64,000 nt of DNA from Bradyrhizobium lupini (lineage in GTDB: Bacteria; Pseudomonadota; Alphaproteobacteria; Rhizobiales; Xanthobacteraceae): positions 4,402,001-4,466,000 of the forward strand of contig NZ_CP162553.1 of assembly GCF_040939785.1 (NCBI RefSeq), in the 5' to 3' direction. The position numbers were made by a program, and so were the translations under genes. The notes below the pieces were generated by a model, which was given only the letters and a program-made list of their open reading frames with translations, did no database searches and was not told the origin of the DNA. Below are positions 29,607-39,768 of this stretch, piece after piece. The stretch's first letter is position 1. The number at the start of each line of letters is the position of its first letter.

Positions 29607-30533
29607 ATGGGGCTGAAATCCACCGAGTTGCGCCCCACGGACTGGCCTGAAGGACGGCAGAGGGCGCCCGACCGCACCGGATCGGTGCGCGGGCTGACCC
29701 GGCGCGGCTTCCATCGTATCGCATTCACGGATTGGGGGCCCGCGCCCGCGGTGCGGCCGGTGCTCTGCGTCCATGGCTTGACCAGAAACGGCCGGGACTT
29801 CGATCACCTCGCCGCAGTTCTCGCAATGGCAGGGCGGCAGGTGGTCTGCCCGGACTTGCCGGGCCGCGGACAAAGCGAACGGCTGCACGACAGCAGCGAC
29901 TATGCCTTGCCGCAATATTGCAGCGACATGACCGTGTTGATGGCAGCTCTTGGTGCAACGGAGATCGATTGGGTTGGAACGTCGCTGGGCGGCTTGATCG
30001 GGATGGCGCTGGCCGCCCTTCCGGGCAGTCCGATCCGTCGCATCGTCATCAACGACATCGGACCCTATCTGCCCTGGACCGGATTGCTTCGTCTCGGTGC
30101 CAATCTCAACGAGGCGCCCAAATCGTTTGAGACGATCGAACAGGCCGAAGGCTACTACCGGCGGGTTCTGGCGCCTTTCGGGCGATTGGAGGATGTGCAC
30201 TGGCGGCATCTGACAACGCATAGCGTGGCCTGGAGCGTGGAGGGGCGCTGCTTCAAGCCGCTGTGCGATGCGAACATCGCTCAGGCCTTTCGAAACCCTT
30301 GGCACTACAGCGTCGATCTCTGGAAATACTGGGATGCGATCGATGTCCCCATTCTGGTCATACGCGGGCAGCAATCGGATTTGCTTTCCGAAGGCGTCCT
30401 CATGGACATGATGCGGCGCAATCGCAATGTCCGCGTTCACACCGTCGCGGACTGCGGGCATGCGCCGGCCCTGATCGCTGACGAACAGATCGAGGTCGTG
30501 ACGCAGTTTCTGAGCGGCCACGACTCCACTTAG
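29607..30533 (+). CDS. Alpha/beta hydrolase, possible PHA depolymerase or oligomer hydrolase
   Basis: The start at ATG 29607, just after the CoA-transferase stop, gives 308 residues. An alternative TTG lies at 29592. The fold marks are LCVHGLTRNGRDFDHLA, DLPGRGQSE, the nucleophile Ser in WVGTSLGGLIGMALA, Asp in IRGQQSDLLSEG and His in VADCGHAPALI. There is no signal peptide, so it acts in the cytosol. Its place right after PhaC and the CoA-transferase suggests hydrolysis of polyester or its oligomers. The family alone would not show this. Confidence 0.8.
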   Translation: MGLKSTELRPTDWPEGRQRAPDRTGSVRGLTRRGFHRIAFTDWGPAPAVRPVLCVHGLTRNGRDFDHLAAVLAMAGRQVVCPDLPGRGQSERLHDSSDYALPQYCSDMTVLMAALGATEIDWVGTSLGGLIGMALAALPGSPIRRIVINDIGPYLPWTGLLRLGANLNEAPKSFETIEQAEGYYRRVLAPFGRLEDVHWRHLTTHSVAWSVEGRCFKPLCDANIAQAFRNPWHYSVDLWKYWDAIDVPILVIRGQQSDLLSEGVLMDMMRRNRNVRVHTVADCGHAPALIADEQIEVVTQFLSGHDST

Positions 30534-30595
30534 CGCTGAATGCTTCATGCCGAACTGCATCATAACGTGTTAATTCCAACCTGGCTGTCTTCATC

Positions 30596-32073
30596 ATGGC
30601 TTCGAAACTCACGCTCAAAGATCCGACCCTGTTGCGCGATGCCTGTCCGGTGGCAGGTGCGTGGGTAGCCGCCGATAACGGCGCCACCATCACGGTCGAT
30701 AATCCCTCGACCGGCGCCGTGGTCGGACATGTCCCCAACATGGGGATGGCCGAGACCCGGCGGGCGATCGAATTCGCCAACGCTGCGCTACCGGCGTGGC
30801 GAGCCCGTACCGCGAAAGAGCGCGCCGTGATCCTGCGACGCTGGTTCGATCTGATGATGGCGAACCAGGACGATCTCGGTGCGATCATGACGGCGGAGCA
30901 GGGCAAGCCGCTCGCTGAAGCCAAGGGCGAGATCGCCTATGCCGCAAGCTTCGTCGAGTGGTTCGGCGAGGAAGCAAAACGCGTCTATGGCGATACGATC
31001 CGGGGTTCACGGCCGACCGACGCATCATCGTGCTAAAGCAGCCGATCGGCGTTTGTGCCGCAATCACCCCGTGGAATTTTCCGGCCGCGATGATCACGCG
31101 CAAGGCGGGCCCGGCCCTGGCGGCGGGTTGCACCATGGTCGTCAAGCCGGCAAGCCAGACACCACTGTCCGCGCTGGCGCTTGCGCTGCTGGCGGAGCGG
31201 GCAGGCGTCCCTCAAGGTGTGCTGTCCGTCATCACGGGTTCGGCGTCGGCGATCGGCGGCGAAATGACCTCCAATCCGATCGTACGCAAGGTGACATTCA
31301 CGGGTTCGACCGAAATCGGCAAGAAGCTGATGGCGCAGAGCGCGTCGACGGTGAAGCGGACATCGATGGAGCTCGGCGGCAACGCGCCGTTCATCGTCTT
31401 CGACGATGCGGACATCGATGCCGCGGTCAAGGGCGCGATGGCTTCGAAATACCGCAATGCCGGCCAGACCTGTGTTTGCGTCAATCGCTTCCTTGCGCAG
31501 GACAAGATCTACGATTTGTTTGTCTCGCGTCTGGCTGAGGCGGTTAGTGCGTTCAAGATCGGTGACGGGTTCGAGCCCGGCGTCGCGATTGGTCCGCTGA
31601 TCGACATCGCCGCCGTGGAGAAAGTCGAAGAGCATGTTTCCGATGCGGTTTCCAAGGGAGCGCGCGTCGCCATCGGTGGGAAGCGCCATGCGCTTGGCCG
31701 CACGTTCTTTGAACCGACGGTATTGGCGGACGCCACGCCGGACATGTTGATCTTCCGGGAGGAAACTTTTGGCCCGGTCGCGCCCGTATTCCGCTTCAAG
31801 ACTGAAGAGGAAGCGATCCGCCTTGCGAACGATACCGAGTTCGGACTTGCGGCCTATTTCTACGGCCGCGATATCGGACGGGTCTGGCGCGTTGCCGAAG
31901 CGCTCGAGTACGGCATCGTCGGTATCAACGAAGGCCTGATCTCGACCGAGGTTGCACCGTTCGGCGGCGTCAAGGAGAGCGGCAACGGCCGTGAGGGTTC
32001 GAAATACGGCATCGAGGACTATCTGGAAATCAAATACCTCTGCATGGGTAGCATCCAGAGTTCTGCCACTTGA
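30596..32073 (+). pseudogene. gabD: Succinate-semialdehyde dehydrogenase, single-base frameshift
   Basis: The first frame (30596-31036) gives an aldehyde dehydrogenase N-terminus ([20 protein letters not shown]). The adjoining frame gives the rest with [20 protein letters not shown], the general base Glu in [10 protein letters not shown] and the catalytic Cys in [11 protein letters not shown]. One base added near 31000-31005 joins them at the usual TIP-(G)FTADRR point, for about 492 residues. The paralog at 35006 shows the intact arrangement. The enzyme oxidises succinate semialdehyde to succinate with NAD(P)+. It ends the polyester operon, 62 bases after the hydrolase. Whether the lost base is real decides if the gene is functional. 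Confidence 0.85.
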
Positions 32074-32311
32074 GCGGCTGCCGGCATCGCGGAACAACGC
32101 ATGGGCGGAAACCGTTTCGGGCCGTAGCTTGAATGGGGAGGAGCGGCCACGTAGGGAATAGTCGCAACATTCAGCGGTTTAGTTTTGTTGCTCGGAATAT
32201 CGAAATTCGCCGCGAAAATTTTTCCGACACTCCGGAATCGAAGTTGCCGAATAAGTGGTCGTTATCATTTATATTCGTGGGACAGGCGCCACTAACAATT
32301 CGCTTCACAGC
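32074..32311. other. AT-richer intergenic stretch between convergent genes
   Basis: These 238 bases separate the operon end from the minus-strand GNAT gene. They are visibly richer in A and T than the surroundings from about 32160 on. I see no gene, perfect hairpin or repeat in them. Confidence 0.35.
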
Positions 32312-33190
32312 TCAGCTCAACGCGTGAGCGGCCAATCCGTAGACCCACGGCTCGTTTTCCTTTCGGTTGAGGAATCGCCGCCCCTTGGACATGGTTGTGA
32401 CCGTCTCGCTGATCGCGAGGCGGCTCTGCTGAAGATAGTCAGCAAACAGGCCCGTCTGCTCCCGGGTATCGACGCGGGCGAAACGGCCGGTGAGATCCTT
32501 AAGATGCACGGCCGTGAGATGGATCGCGTCATAATCATTGCTGGCGACAATGGGACCGATCACGTGACCACGCCCGAATTCGCGCTTCATGGAGTAGCCG
32601 ACGGTCTTGCCGTCGCGGCGCAGTACACAGATTGACGCACCTTCCGAAAGCAGAGCAAGCAGCTCCCGGCGGCTCGTGCCGAATGCGCGCTCATCCAGCG
32701 CCGCAATCTCATTGAGAGTTTCGGCCGACGCCGACCTCAATTCGCCATCCAGAACTGATGTCGGTGGAAGGGGTGATACGATCTCTCCCTGCCACTGATA
32801 CACGACCGCTTCCTTGGTGAAGCCCAGCGACAGATAAAGATGATAGGCAGCATCGGTCGAGTTCAGGGCAAGATTCCGATCCTCGCACCGTTCGAACACC
32901 TGTTCCATCAGCCATCGGCCGGTACCTTGTGCTTGGGTGCGCGGCGATGTGAGTACCAGGCCGATGGTGGCGAATTCGCGTCCGTGGGGGAACCACATCG
33001 CACTTCCGAAAACGCGCCCGATGCCGTCAACAGCGACGATGCCCTGACCGGCGCGGCGCAGGAAATCCCAGTCCTTTGGCCGATGCGGCCAGCCGACGGC
33101 AATCGAGAGCGCGTGGAGCAGCTTCACATCAACGTCTCGAATGTCGCGCGCGACCAATTCGAAGGACTTCAGGCGTACGGATCGTCCCAT
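32312..33190 (-). CDS. GNAT-family acetyltransferase with second C-terminal domain, copy 1
   Basis: The 292-residue protein has a GNAT domain at about 10-135. The acetyl-CoA loop is a weak QAQGTGRWLM and is followed by LNSTDAAYHLYLSLGF. A second domain of about 140 residues carries YSMKREFGRGHVIGPIVAS and ARVDTREQTGLF. This two-domain form resembles YitH-type acetyltransferases. The gene at 50400 encodes a paralog with the same GRGHVIGP motif. Both sit among amino-acid catabolic genes. The substrate, probably a small amine or amino acid, is unknown. It is divergent from the hydroxyacid dehydrogenase. Confidence 0.8.
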   Translation of the reverse strand: MGRSVRLKSFELVARDIRDVDVKLLHALSIAVGWPHRPKDWDFLRRAGQGIVAVDGIGRVFGSAMWFPHGREFATIGLVLTSPRTQAQGTGRWLMEQVFERCEDRNLALNSTDAAYHLYLSLGFTKEAVVYQWQGEIVSPLPPTSVLDGELRSASAETLNEIAALDERAFGTSRRELLALLSEGASICVLRRDGKTVGYSMKREFGRGHVIGPIVASNDYDAIHLTAVHLKDLTGRFARVDTREQTGLFADYLQQSRLAISETVTTMSKGRRFLNRKENEPWVYGLAAHALS

Positions 33191-33468
33191 CTCAGTTCAT
33201 TCCTTCGCGGAATGCCAACGTCTATGGCTTGTCGTGCTTTATGAACCTGCTGCCCAGTTGCGACAGCAGACGTGTTTGCCGCAGCATTGCACGGAAAGCC
33301 AGCAGGTTTCACCTGTTTTGGTGCAAGTGTTCGAAATGTTCGGCATATAGCGCACCGATATTCGGCAGAGAAAGCTTCTGCTTGCCGCTAGGCTGTAGAT
33401 GTCCGGCGAGCTCGCTGCGCGCCAACAAGTCATCGAGCATCTCGCCGCGTGACACGAAGGGTCCCTCG

Positions 33469-34392
33469 ATGGGGTTTCTTTTCAATTCCGATGCCGCTCG
33501 GGGCGAAATTTTCCGCCAGATATTTGCGCGCGAGTTCCCCGATCTGGAATTCTACCAGGGTAGGAAAAGCATCGACCCGGAAAAGGTGCGGTATCTGCTG
33601 ACCTGGAACGTGCCGGACGACGTCTCGCGTTATCGCAATTTGGAGGTGCTCTTTTCGATCGGTGCCGGAGTCGACCAGTTCGTGCCCGAGATCATACCCG
33701 ATCATGTGATGCTGGTGCGTATGGTCGAGGATGGCATCATACGCATGATGCAGGAATACGTCGTGCTTGGCGTGCTGGCGCTCCATCGCGAGATGCTCGC
33801 ATATCGGGAGCAGCAGAGAAGGGGCGAGTGGCAAGATATTGTCACTCCACAGGCGACCGAACGTCGCGTGGGTTTCCTGGGCGTTGGGATGATGGCGCAA
33901 GCGGCAATCGATCGCCTCAAGCCCTTTGGATTTTCCCTTGCCGCATGGAGCCGCAGCAAAAAGGTGGTCGGGGGCGTCACCTGCTTTCATGGCGACGATC
34001 AGCTGGGCAGTTTCCTGAGTGGAACGGATATTCTCGTCTGTCTTCTGCCCCTGACGGAGCAAACCCGCGGCCTCCTGAACGCAAAACTCTTCTCGCTTTT
34101 GCCGATGGGAGCGCGACTGCTGCATGTCGGCCGCGGCCCGCAGCTCGATCAGGCCGCACTCATCGAGGCGCTCGACGGCGGCCGCCTTGCAGCAGCTATG
34201 CTCGATGTCACTGACCCCGAGCCGCTGCCGGAAGGCCATGCGCTCTGGGCACATCCGAAGGTCATGATAACGCCGCACATCGCATCCGTGACGCAACCGC
34301 ATACGGCGGCACAATCCGTCGTAGAAAACATCAGGCGCCACCGCGCGGGAAAAAATCCGATCGGGCTTGTTGATCGAACACTCGGCTATTAA
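33469..34392 (+). CDS. D-2-hydroxyacid dehydrogenase (glyoxylate/hydroxypyruvate reductase A type)
   Basis: The start at 33469 follows AAGGG and gives 307 residues, as in GhrA. The upstream open frame is not protein-like. The NAD(P)-binding loop is VGFLGVGMMAQAAIDRL. The catalytic Arg lies in LLHVGRGPQLDQAAL, the Glu in DVTDPEPLPEGHALW and the His in HPKVMITPHIAS. It reduces a 2-oxo acid such as glyoxylate or hydroxypyruvate to the 2-hydroxy acid. The DUF861 cupin begins 14 bases after it, then an SSADH follows. The set looks like an amino-acid or sugar-acid breakdown unit. Confidence 0.87.
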   Translation: MGFLFNSDAARGEIFRQIFAREFPDLEFYQGRKSIDPEKVRYLLTWNVPDDVSRYRNLEVLFSIGAGVDQFVPEIIPDHVMLVRMVEDGIIRMMQEYVVLGVLALHREMLAYREQQRRGEWQDIVTPQATERRVGFLGVGMMAQAAIDRLKPFGFSLAAWSRSKKVVGGVTCFHGDDQLGSFLSGTDILVCLLPLTEQTRGLLNAKLFSLLPMGARLLHVGRGPQLDQAALIEALDGGRLAAAMLDVTDPEPLPEGHALWAHPKVMITPHIASVTQPHTAAQSVVENIRRHRAGKNPIGLVDRTLGY

Positions 34393-34406
34393 CCAGGGAT
34401 AATGCC

Positions 34407-34763
34407 ATGTCACTTCTGATTACTATCGATACCAATCCGGACTTCGCACCAAAGAACACCTTGCCTGCTCCGGAACGACTCATTTCGGGCAATCCATCCT
34501 TCAAGACCTGGGCGCAGGACGCCTCCAAAGCCGAGAAGGTGCTGACCGGCGTCTGGGAAGCAACGCCCGGCGAGACCCATTCCATCAAAGGCACCACTTA
34601 CGAGTTCTGCCACATCATCTCGGGTCTCATCGAAATTGAGGAAAAGGGTGGTGAGACCAGGACTTACCGCGGCGGCGACAGCTTCGTGATGAAACCGGGC
34701 TTTGTCGGCGTCTGGCGCACGATCGAGACCGTGCGAAAGATCTACGTCAGCGCTTATGACTGA
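34407..34763 (+). CDS. Cupin domain protein (DUF861)
   Basis: The 118-residue protein is a single small beta barrel with marks VLTGVWEATPGETHSIKGTT, YEFCHIISGLIEIEEKGGE and SFVMKPGFVGVWRTIETVRK. These are typical of the DUF861/EutQ-like cupins that occur beside amino-compound oxidases. Metal ligands are not complete: His and Glu of the classical cupin box are only partly present. It follows the hydroxyacid dehydrogenase after 14 bases. A degraded relative lies at 58.3 kb. The role may be binding or isomerising a labile amino-acid intermediate (inference). Confidence 0.8.
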   Translation: MSLLITIDTNPDFAPKNTLPAPERLISGNPSFKTWAQDASKAEKVLTGVWEATPGETHSIKGTTYEFCHIISGLIEIEEKGGETRTYRGGDSFVMKPGFVGVWRTIETVRKIYVSAYD

Positions 34764-35005
34764 GCGCAATGCTCAGAGCGGTCGAAATCTGGCTTGGCAG
34801 AACAATCGACTTTCAAAGTCGCGCCTGACCGGCTTCAGCGCCGTCAGGCAATTCTCGATGAAAAAATGCGGTGTGCGGCCTTTACTGCTCAAATGAGCCG
34901 GCTTTGCTCGCCTGTCGCAAATCCAAGAGCGTTCTCGTCGTGCAGACCTGCTCGGTTGGCAAGCAGGAATGGCGGAGTAGGGCCCGAAGGCAAAGGAACA
35001 TGTAG

Positions 35006-36463
35006 ATGATTGCATTGAAGGACAAGGATCTGTTTCGCCAGCAAGGGCTGATCGGCGGCAATTGGCGAGATGCGAGCGCGAAAGCCACTGTCAATGTCAT
35101 TGATCCTGCCAGCCAGAACGTCCTTGGTACCATCCCCCATATGGGGCGTAACGAGACTGCGGCTGCAATCAACGCTGCGGCTGATGCGTTCAAAGCTTGG
35201 AAGAAGACTACTCATGCAAAACGCGCGGCACTTTTGGAGCGTTGGTATGAGCTGATGCGGCAGCATGAGCAGGATCTGGCGCTCTTGCTGACTCTGGAAC
35301 AGGGCAAGCCGCTTGCTGAATCGCTCGGAGAAATCCGCTATGGGGCATCCTTCGTAAAATGGTTTGCGGAAGAGACACGCCGGATCAACGGATCGACCAT
35401 CCCTTCACCCACTGCCGATCGCCGCATTCTGGTGCTGAAAGAGCCGGTAGGCGTCTGCGGGATCATCACCCCCTGGAACTTTCCTAACGCCATGATCACG
35501 CGCAAGGTGGCACCTGCGCTTGCTGCGGGCTGCACCGTGGTCATTAAGCCATCTGAATTTACGCCATTTTCGGCGCTCGCGATCGGCGTTCTGGCGCAGC
35601 GGGCAGGGATCCCGGCGGGCGTCATTAATATCGTGACGGGCATGCCCGCGGAAATCGGCCAAGAACTGATGACCAATGAAACTGTCCGTAAGATCTCGTT
35701 TACCGGGTCGACTCGCGTCGGCGCATTGCTGATGAAGGGCGCCGCCGCCAACATCAAGAAGCTCAGCCTCGAGCTCGGCGGCAACGCGCCGTTCATCGTC
35801 TTTGATGATGCCGATGTTGACCGGGCCGTCGAGGGCGCGATTGCGTCGAAGTTTCGTAATGGCGGACAGACCTGCGTTTGCTCCAATCGCATTCTGGTGC
35901 AATCCGGCGTTTACGATGCCTTTGCGAAAAGGCTCGCCAGCCGGGTCGCAAAAATGAAGGTCGGTGCCGGCACCGAAGAAGGTGTCGAAATCGGACCAAT
36001 GATCAATGGCGCGGCGATAGAAAAGATCAAGCGGCACGTCACAGACGCCCTGGACAAAGGCGCGAAGATCATCTCGCAGAGCGAACGTATGCCGGAAGGT
36101 CGGCAGTATGCGCGCCCCGTCGTGCTCGGTGAGGCAACGACTGACATGCTCTTGGCCTCAGAAGAGACGTTCGGACCAGTCGCGCCGCTTTTCCGCTTCG
36201 AGACGGAGGACGAAGCGATCGCGATCGCGAACGGCACGCCCTTCGGCCTTGCCGCCTACTTCTACACTGAAAACCTCAAGCGCTCGTGGCGCGTTGCCGA
36301 GGCGCTGGAATTCGGCATGGTGGGCCTGAACACCGGCCTGATCTCGACCGAGGTCGCGCCGTTCGGCGGTGTAAAGCAGTCCGGGCTGGGGCGCGAAGGA
36401 TCCCAGCTCGGGATAGATGAATATCTTGAGATCAAAACGCTTCATGTCGGCGGATTGGAATAA
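35006..36463 (+). CDS. gabD: Succinate-semialdehyde dehydrogenase, NAD(P)-dependent
   Basis: The 485-residue protein has the intact set of SSADH features: [47 protein letters not shown] with the general base Glu, and the catalytic Cys in FRNGGQTCVCSNR. The C-terminal mark is [20 protein letters not shown]. It oxidises succinate semialdehyde, or a similar semialdehyde from an omega-amino acid, to the dicarboxylic acid. The class III aminotransferase at 37.7 kb would fit as source of the semialdehyde. It is a paralog of the broken gene at 30.6 kb. A terminator follows at 36598. Confidence 0.92.
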   Translation: MIALKDKDLFRQQGLIGGNWRDASAKATVNVIDPASQNVLGTIPHMGRNETAAAINAAADAFKAWKKTTHAKRAALLERWYELMRQHEQDLALLLTLEQGKPLAESLGEIRYGASFVKWFAEETRRINGSTIPSPTADRRILVLKEPVGVCGIITPWNFPNAMITRKVAPALAAGCTVVIKPSEFTPFSALAIGVLAQRAGIPAGVINIVTGMPAEIGQELMTNETVRKISFTGSTRVGALLMKGAAANIKKLSLELGGNAPFIVFDDADVDRAVEGAIASKFRNGGQTCVCSNRILVQSGVYDAFAKRLASRVAKMKVGAGTEEGVEIGPMINGAAIEKIKRHVTDALDKGAKIISQSERMPEGRQYARPVVLGEATTDMLLASEETFGPVAPLFRFETEDEAIAIANGTPFGLAAYFYTENLKRSWRVAEALEFGMVGLNTGLISTEVAPFGGVKQSGLGREGSQLGIDEYLEIKTLHVGGLE

Positions 36464-36597
36464 GGGGGCGATTCCTGGTTTCAGGAGAGGAATCGAAGGG
36501 TTCTCCGATTTTGCGGCGGACCGCATCCGCGCGACAACACCATGATGCCTCGACAGCGAAGTAACACAATTCTGTCGGATGAGTAGTTCGAACACAG

Positions 36598-36627
36598 AAA
36601 AAGGGAGCGGTTGAACCGCCCCCTTTA
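36598..36627. terminator. Bidirectional terminator between gabD and the haloacid dehalogenase gene
   Basis: The sequence AAAAAGGGAGCGG TT GAACCGCCCCCTTTATT forms a stem of about 13 pairs with one mismatch (AAAGGGAGCGGTT against AACCGCCCCCTTT). It has A and T runs on its two sides, so it can stop transcription from both convergent genes. Another 8-base inverted repeat, CGATTCCT/AGGAATCG, lies just after the gabD stop. Confidence 0.65.
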
Positions 36628-36701
36628 TTCATCACGCAACAGTCTCTACTGAAATTTTCGAAGGTCTACGTGCCGCGAAAGAGCCCGAAAAGGATATGCC
36701 T

Positions 36702-37391
36702 TCACGCACTTCTTCGAAGGGGCTCCAAGCCGACTGCGGCGGCGAGCCCGCCGATGTCAGCGACCTCACTGTATTCATAGAAGGGATTCGCGGGCTCATG
36801 ACCGCGGTTCACCCACACCTTGCTCTTGATGCCCAGGTCGTAGGCTGTCATCAGGTCGTAGCGGAAGGAGGATGAGACGTGGGTGATATCTTCCGGACCG
36901 CAGCCAAGCTTGTCCAGCATGTATTCAAAGCCTTTCATGTGCGGCTTGTAGGCGCCGGTTTCCTCGGCCGTGATGACCGTGTGGAAGGGCGCGCCGAGCT
37001 TCTCGACGTTCGACATGATGAGGTTCTTCATGGAATTCGACAGGATGACCAGCGGAATCTCCCTGGCAACTTTGGCCAGACCCGCCGGGACGTCGGGGTG
37101 TGGACCCCAAGTGTGGATCTCTTGATTGATGCGCTGGGCATCCTCCGGCCGAAATACGACACCGTTGCGCTTGCACGCGCGCTCTACCGAATTATGCACG
37201 ACCTCGAAGTATGGCTTCCACGCGCCAAGAACTTCGTCCAGGCGATAGGCGGCGAAATCCTTGATGAAACTTGCCATCGTCGTGGCAGAAAGCTGGGAGC
37301 CGTAGACTCGCCTTGCCGCACCGGCCATGTCGAAATTCGTCAGCGTGCCGTAGCAATCGAAAGTGATATATTTCGGTCGGAACTCGGTCAT
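36702..37391 (-). CDS. Haloacid dehalogenase type II / HAD hydrolase
   Basis: The start at 37391 follows a GGAGG site. The longer frame upstream adds a non-conserved stretch. The 229-residue protein has HAD motif I (ITFDCYGTLTNFD), motif II (LVILSNSMKNL), the Lys in ETGAYKPHMKGFEYML and motif III (VSSSFRYDLMTAYDLGIKSK, VWVNRG). This is the pattern of L-2-haloacid dehalogenase-like proteins. Many of these hydrolyse phosphate esters instead, so the substrate is open. It is convergent with gabD and divergent from the aminotransferase, whose catabolic unit it probably shares. Confidence 0.85.
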   Translation of the reverse strand: MTEFRPKYITFDCYGTLTNFDMAGAARRVYGSQLSATTMASFIKDFAAYRLDEVLGAWKPYFEVVHNSVERACKRNGVVFRPEDAQRINQEIHTWGPHPDVPAGLAKVAREIPLVILSNSMKNLIMSNVEKLGAPFHTVITAEETGAYKPHMKGFEYMLDKLGCGPEDITHVSSSFRYDLMTAYDLGIKSKVWVNRGHEPANPFYEYSEVADIGGLAAAVGLEPLRRSA

Positions 37392-37707
37392 GTCGTGGTA
37401 TCCTCCAATCCTCTCGGCACCGCGTGCCAGTACGACAAGCATCATAATGAGCATCGCGTAAGATAAAGCGCCGCTTTCGCTGGAGCCGGAAGCAGATTGT
37501 GTCGTATCGGCTCGAAGCCTTGGCAGAGAGTTGCGCCAAGCAACCTTTCGAGTTGAACAGCACCGCCACGCGGCGGACGCCGCCGCGGTATAAGATGCGG
37601 CGTCGATCAAAAACGAAAGTCAAAACTCCTTTGGCTCAGGCGCAGCTTGGGAGGAACTGCTGTCGTCGATATCCTACTTTGCGTTTCGGGTTGATATGGA
37701 GGCCGAA

Positions 37708-39083
37708 ATGTTGAGCAATTCGCTGATCGAGCTGGACCGCGCACATCTGGTTCACCCGGTCTCATCCTATCGCGGTCACGAGGCCTTGGGTGTGCGGGTG
37801 TTAAGATCAGCGAAGGGCGCGACCCTGACCGATGCATCGGGACATCAATTGCTCGACGGGTTTGCTGGTCTGTGGTGTGTCAACGTCGGGTACGGACAAG
37901 AGAGCATCGTTGAAGCTGCCACGAAGCAGTTGCGCGAGCTGCCTTACGCGACGGGCTATTTCGGGTTGGGCTCCGATCCGGCCATCCGGCTGGCCGCCAG
38001 GTTGGCCGAATTGGCGCCTGGCGATCTGAACCATGTTTACTTCACGCTAGGTGGCTCCGATGCCGTCGACAGCACAATCCGATTTATTCGGTACTATTAT
38101 CATGCCAAGGGTACGCCGCAGAAGGATCAGTTCATTTCCGTCGAGCATGGCTACCACGGATCGTCGACGGCAGGGTCCGGCTTGACCGCGATCCCCGCCT
38201 TTCATGCGGGCTTTGGGGTACCTTATAGCTGGCAGCACAAAATTCCGTCGCACTATACCTATCGTAATCCTGTCGGTTCCCATCCTCAGGCTATCATTGC
38301 TGCGTCGGTCGCGGCCTTGCGAGCCAAGATCGCCGAACTTGGCGCAGATCGCATTGCGGCTTTTTACGTCGAGCCAATTCAGGGATCAGGGGTGTCCTCG
38401 TGCCACCGCCATCTTGGTTGAAAGCCATGCACGCCGTTTGCAAGGAGAACGATATTTTGTTCGTAGTCGATGAGGTCATCACTGGCTTTGGTCGTGTCGG
38501 CCCATTTTTCGCCTGCGAAGAAGACGACGTCGTGCCGGATTTCATGACCACCGCAAAGGGTCTGACGTCGGGCTATGTGCCGATGGGAGCCGTTTTCATG
38601 TCCGACCGCGTCTACAACACGATTGCGGACGGAGCCGGCAAGACGGCCGTCGGCCACGGCTACACCTATTCCGCGCATCCCGTCAGTGCAGCGGTCGGGC
38701 TCGCGTGCCTGGATCTTTACGAAAATGGCTTGTTGGCAAACGGCCGAAAGGCGGGGCACCGCCTGATGGAAGGCCTTCGCGCGCTTGCCGATCATCCACT
38801 TGTCGGCGATGTCCGTGGTCGCGGCATGCTGGCCGCAATCGAGCTCGTCACGGACAAGGAGCGCAAGACGCCCCTGCCGGCGGAAGCTGACGCCGCGCGC
38901 CGCATATTCGACCGCGCATGGGACAACGGTCTCGTCATCCGCGCCTTTGCCCAGGGCGTGCTGGGTCTTGCGCCCCCGCTCTGCTGCACGGATGCGGACA
39001 TCGACGGCATCATCGAACGAACTCGCATGACGCTCGACCAAACCCTCGAAGACAGGGACGTCCGCGCGGCGATGAAAGGATAA
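37708..39083 (+). pseudogene. Class III (omega-amino acid) aminotransferase, single-base frameshift
   Basis: The start at ATG 37708 follows GGAGG by 5 bases. The first frame carries LLDGFAGLWCVNVGYGQESI, YFTLGGSDAVDSTIRFI and SVEHGYHGSSTAG. The other frame continues LFVVDEVITGFGRVGPFFAC, the PLP Lys in FMTTAKGLTSGYVPMG, and YTYSAHPVSAAVG. One G added to the run 38389-38392 (GSG-GVLVPPPSWL) restores about 459 residues. The enzyme would move the amino group of an omega-amino acid, such as beta-alanine, GABA or a polyamine product, to pyruvate. The semialdehyde formed fits the gabD next door. An Lrp/AsnC regulator lies downstream and convergent. Confidence 0.85.
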
Positions 39084-39176
39084 TCACTGCGCCTGTCATT
39101 CCGAGGCCAGAAAAAGCCTGAGCCGTAGCGCCGGCCCGGCGATCTGCCCATGCTCCCCGGGGTGGAGGATTGTTCT

Positions 39177-39665
39177 TCAGCTATTGAATATGCTTTCGAG
39201 AGGCAGATGGGATTTCACGATCGGAGACTTCAGCACGACAAAACTGAAGTATTTGTCGATTCCGATATCCATCTCGACGAGACGTTCCATCAGCGCTTGA
39301 TATTCGCTGATTCCCGCTGTGATAAACTTCACCAGGTAGTCATATCCGCCCGAAACCAGATGACATTCGACGACCGAATCTATCTTTTCGATGGTCGTGA
39401 GAAAGCGCGCGAAATCGATCTGGCGATGATTTTTGAGCGTGATCTCGGCGAACACAGTCAGAGTTTGTCCGAGCTTGGAGACGTCGATCTGGGCGGAATA
39501 GCCGGTGATGAAGCCCTCCGTCTGGAGCCTCTTGACGCGCATCAGGCACGGGCTCGGGGAAAGGTTTATCAGCTCTGCGAGCTCGACGTTGGAAGTCCGC
39601 CCGTTCTTCTGCAGTTCGCATAAAATCCTGATGTCGATCTTATCGAGCTTCATAGGCAATGCCAT
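39177..39665 (-). CDS. Lrp/AsnC family transcriptional regulator
   Basis: The 162-residue protein has an N-terminal helix-turn-helix (MKLDKIDIRILCELQKNGRT, NVELAELINLSPSPCLMRVK) and a C-terminal RAM ligand domain (VVECHLVSGGYDYLVKFI). The start may be 12 bases later (MKLDK, 39653). Members bind an amino acid and control nearby amino-acid metabolism genes. The aminotransferase and the FAD oxidase on its two sides are the likely targets. No clear operator palindrome was seen. Confidence 0.9.
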   Translation of the reverse strand: MALPMKLDKIDIRILCELQKNGRTSNVELAELINLSPSPCLMRVKRLQTEGFITGYSAQIDVSKLGQTLTVFAEITLKNHRQIDFARFLTTIEKIDSVVECHLVSGGYDYLVKFITAGISEYQALMERLVEMDIGIDKYFSFVVLKSPIVKSHLPLESIFNS

Positions 39666-39768
39666 GAGATGGGAGCCATAGCGGCGTCAAGGCTTTGAGG
39701 CTTCAGCGTCATACGCACTGTCATAGCACCAACCAGCATCCTTTCCCACCGGGCGGAGAGATTGCTTT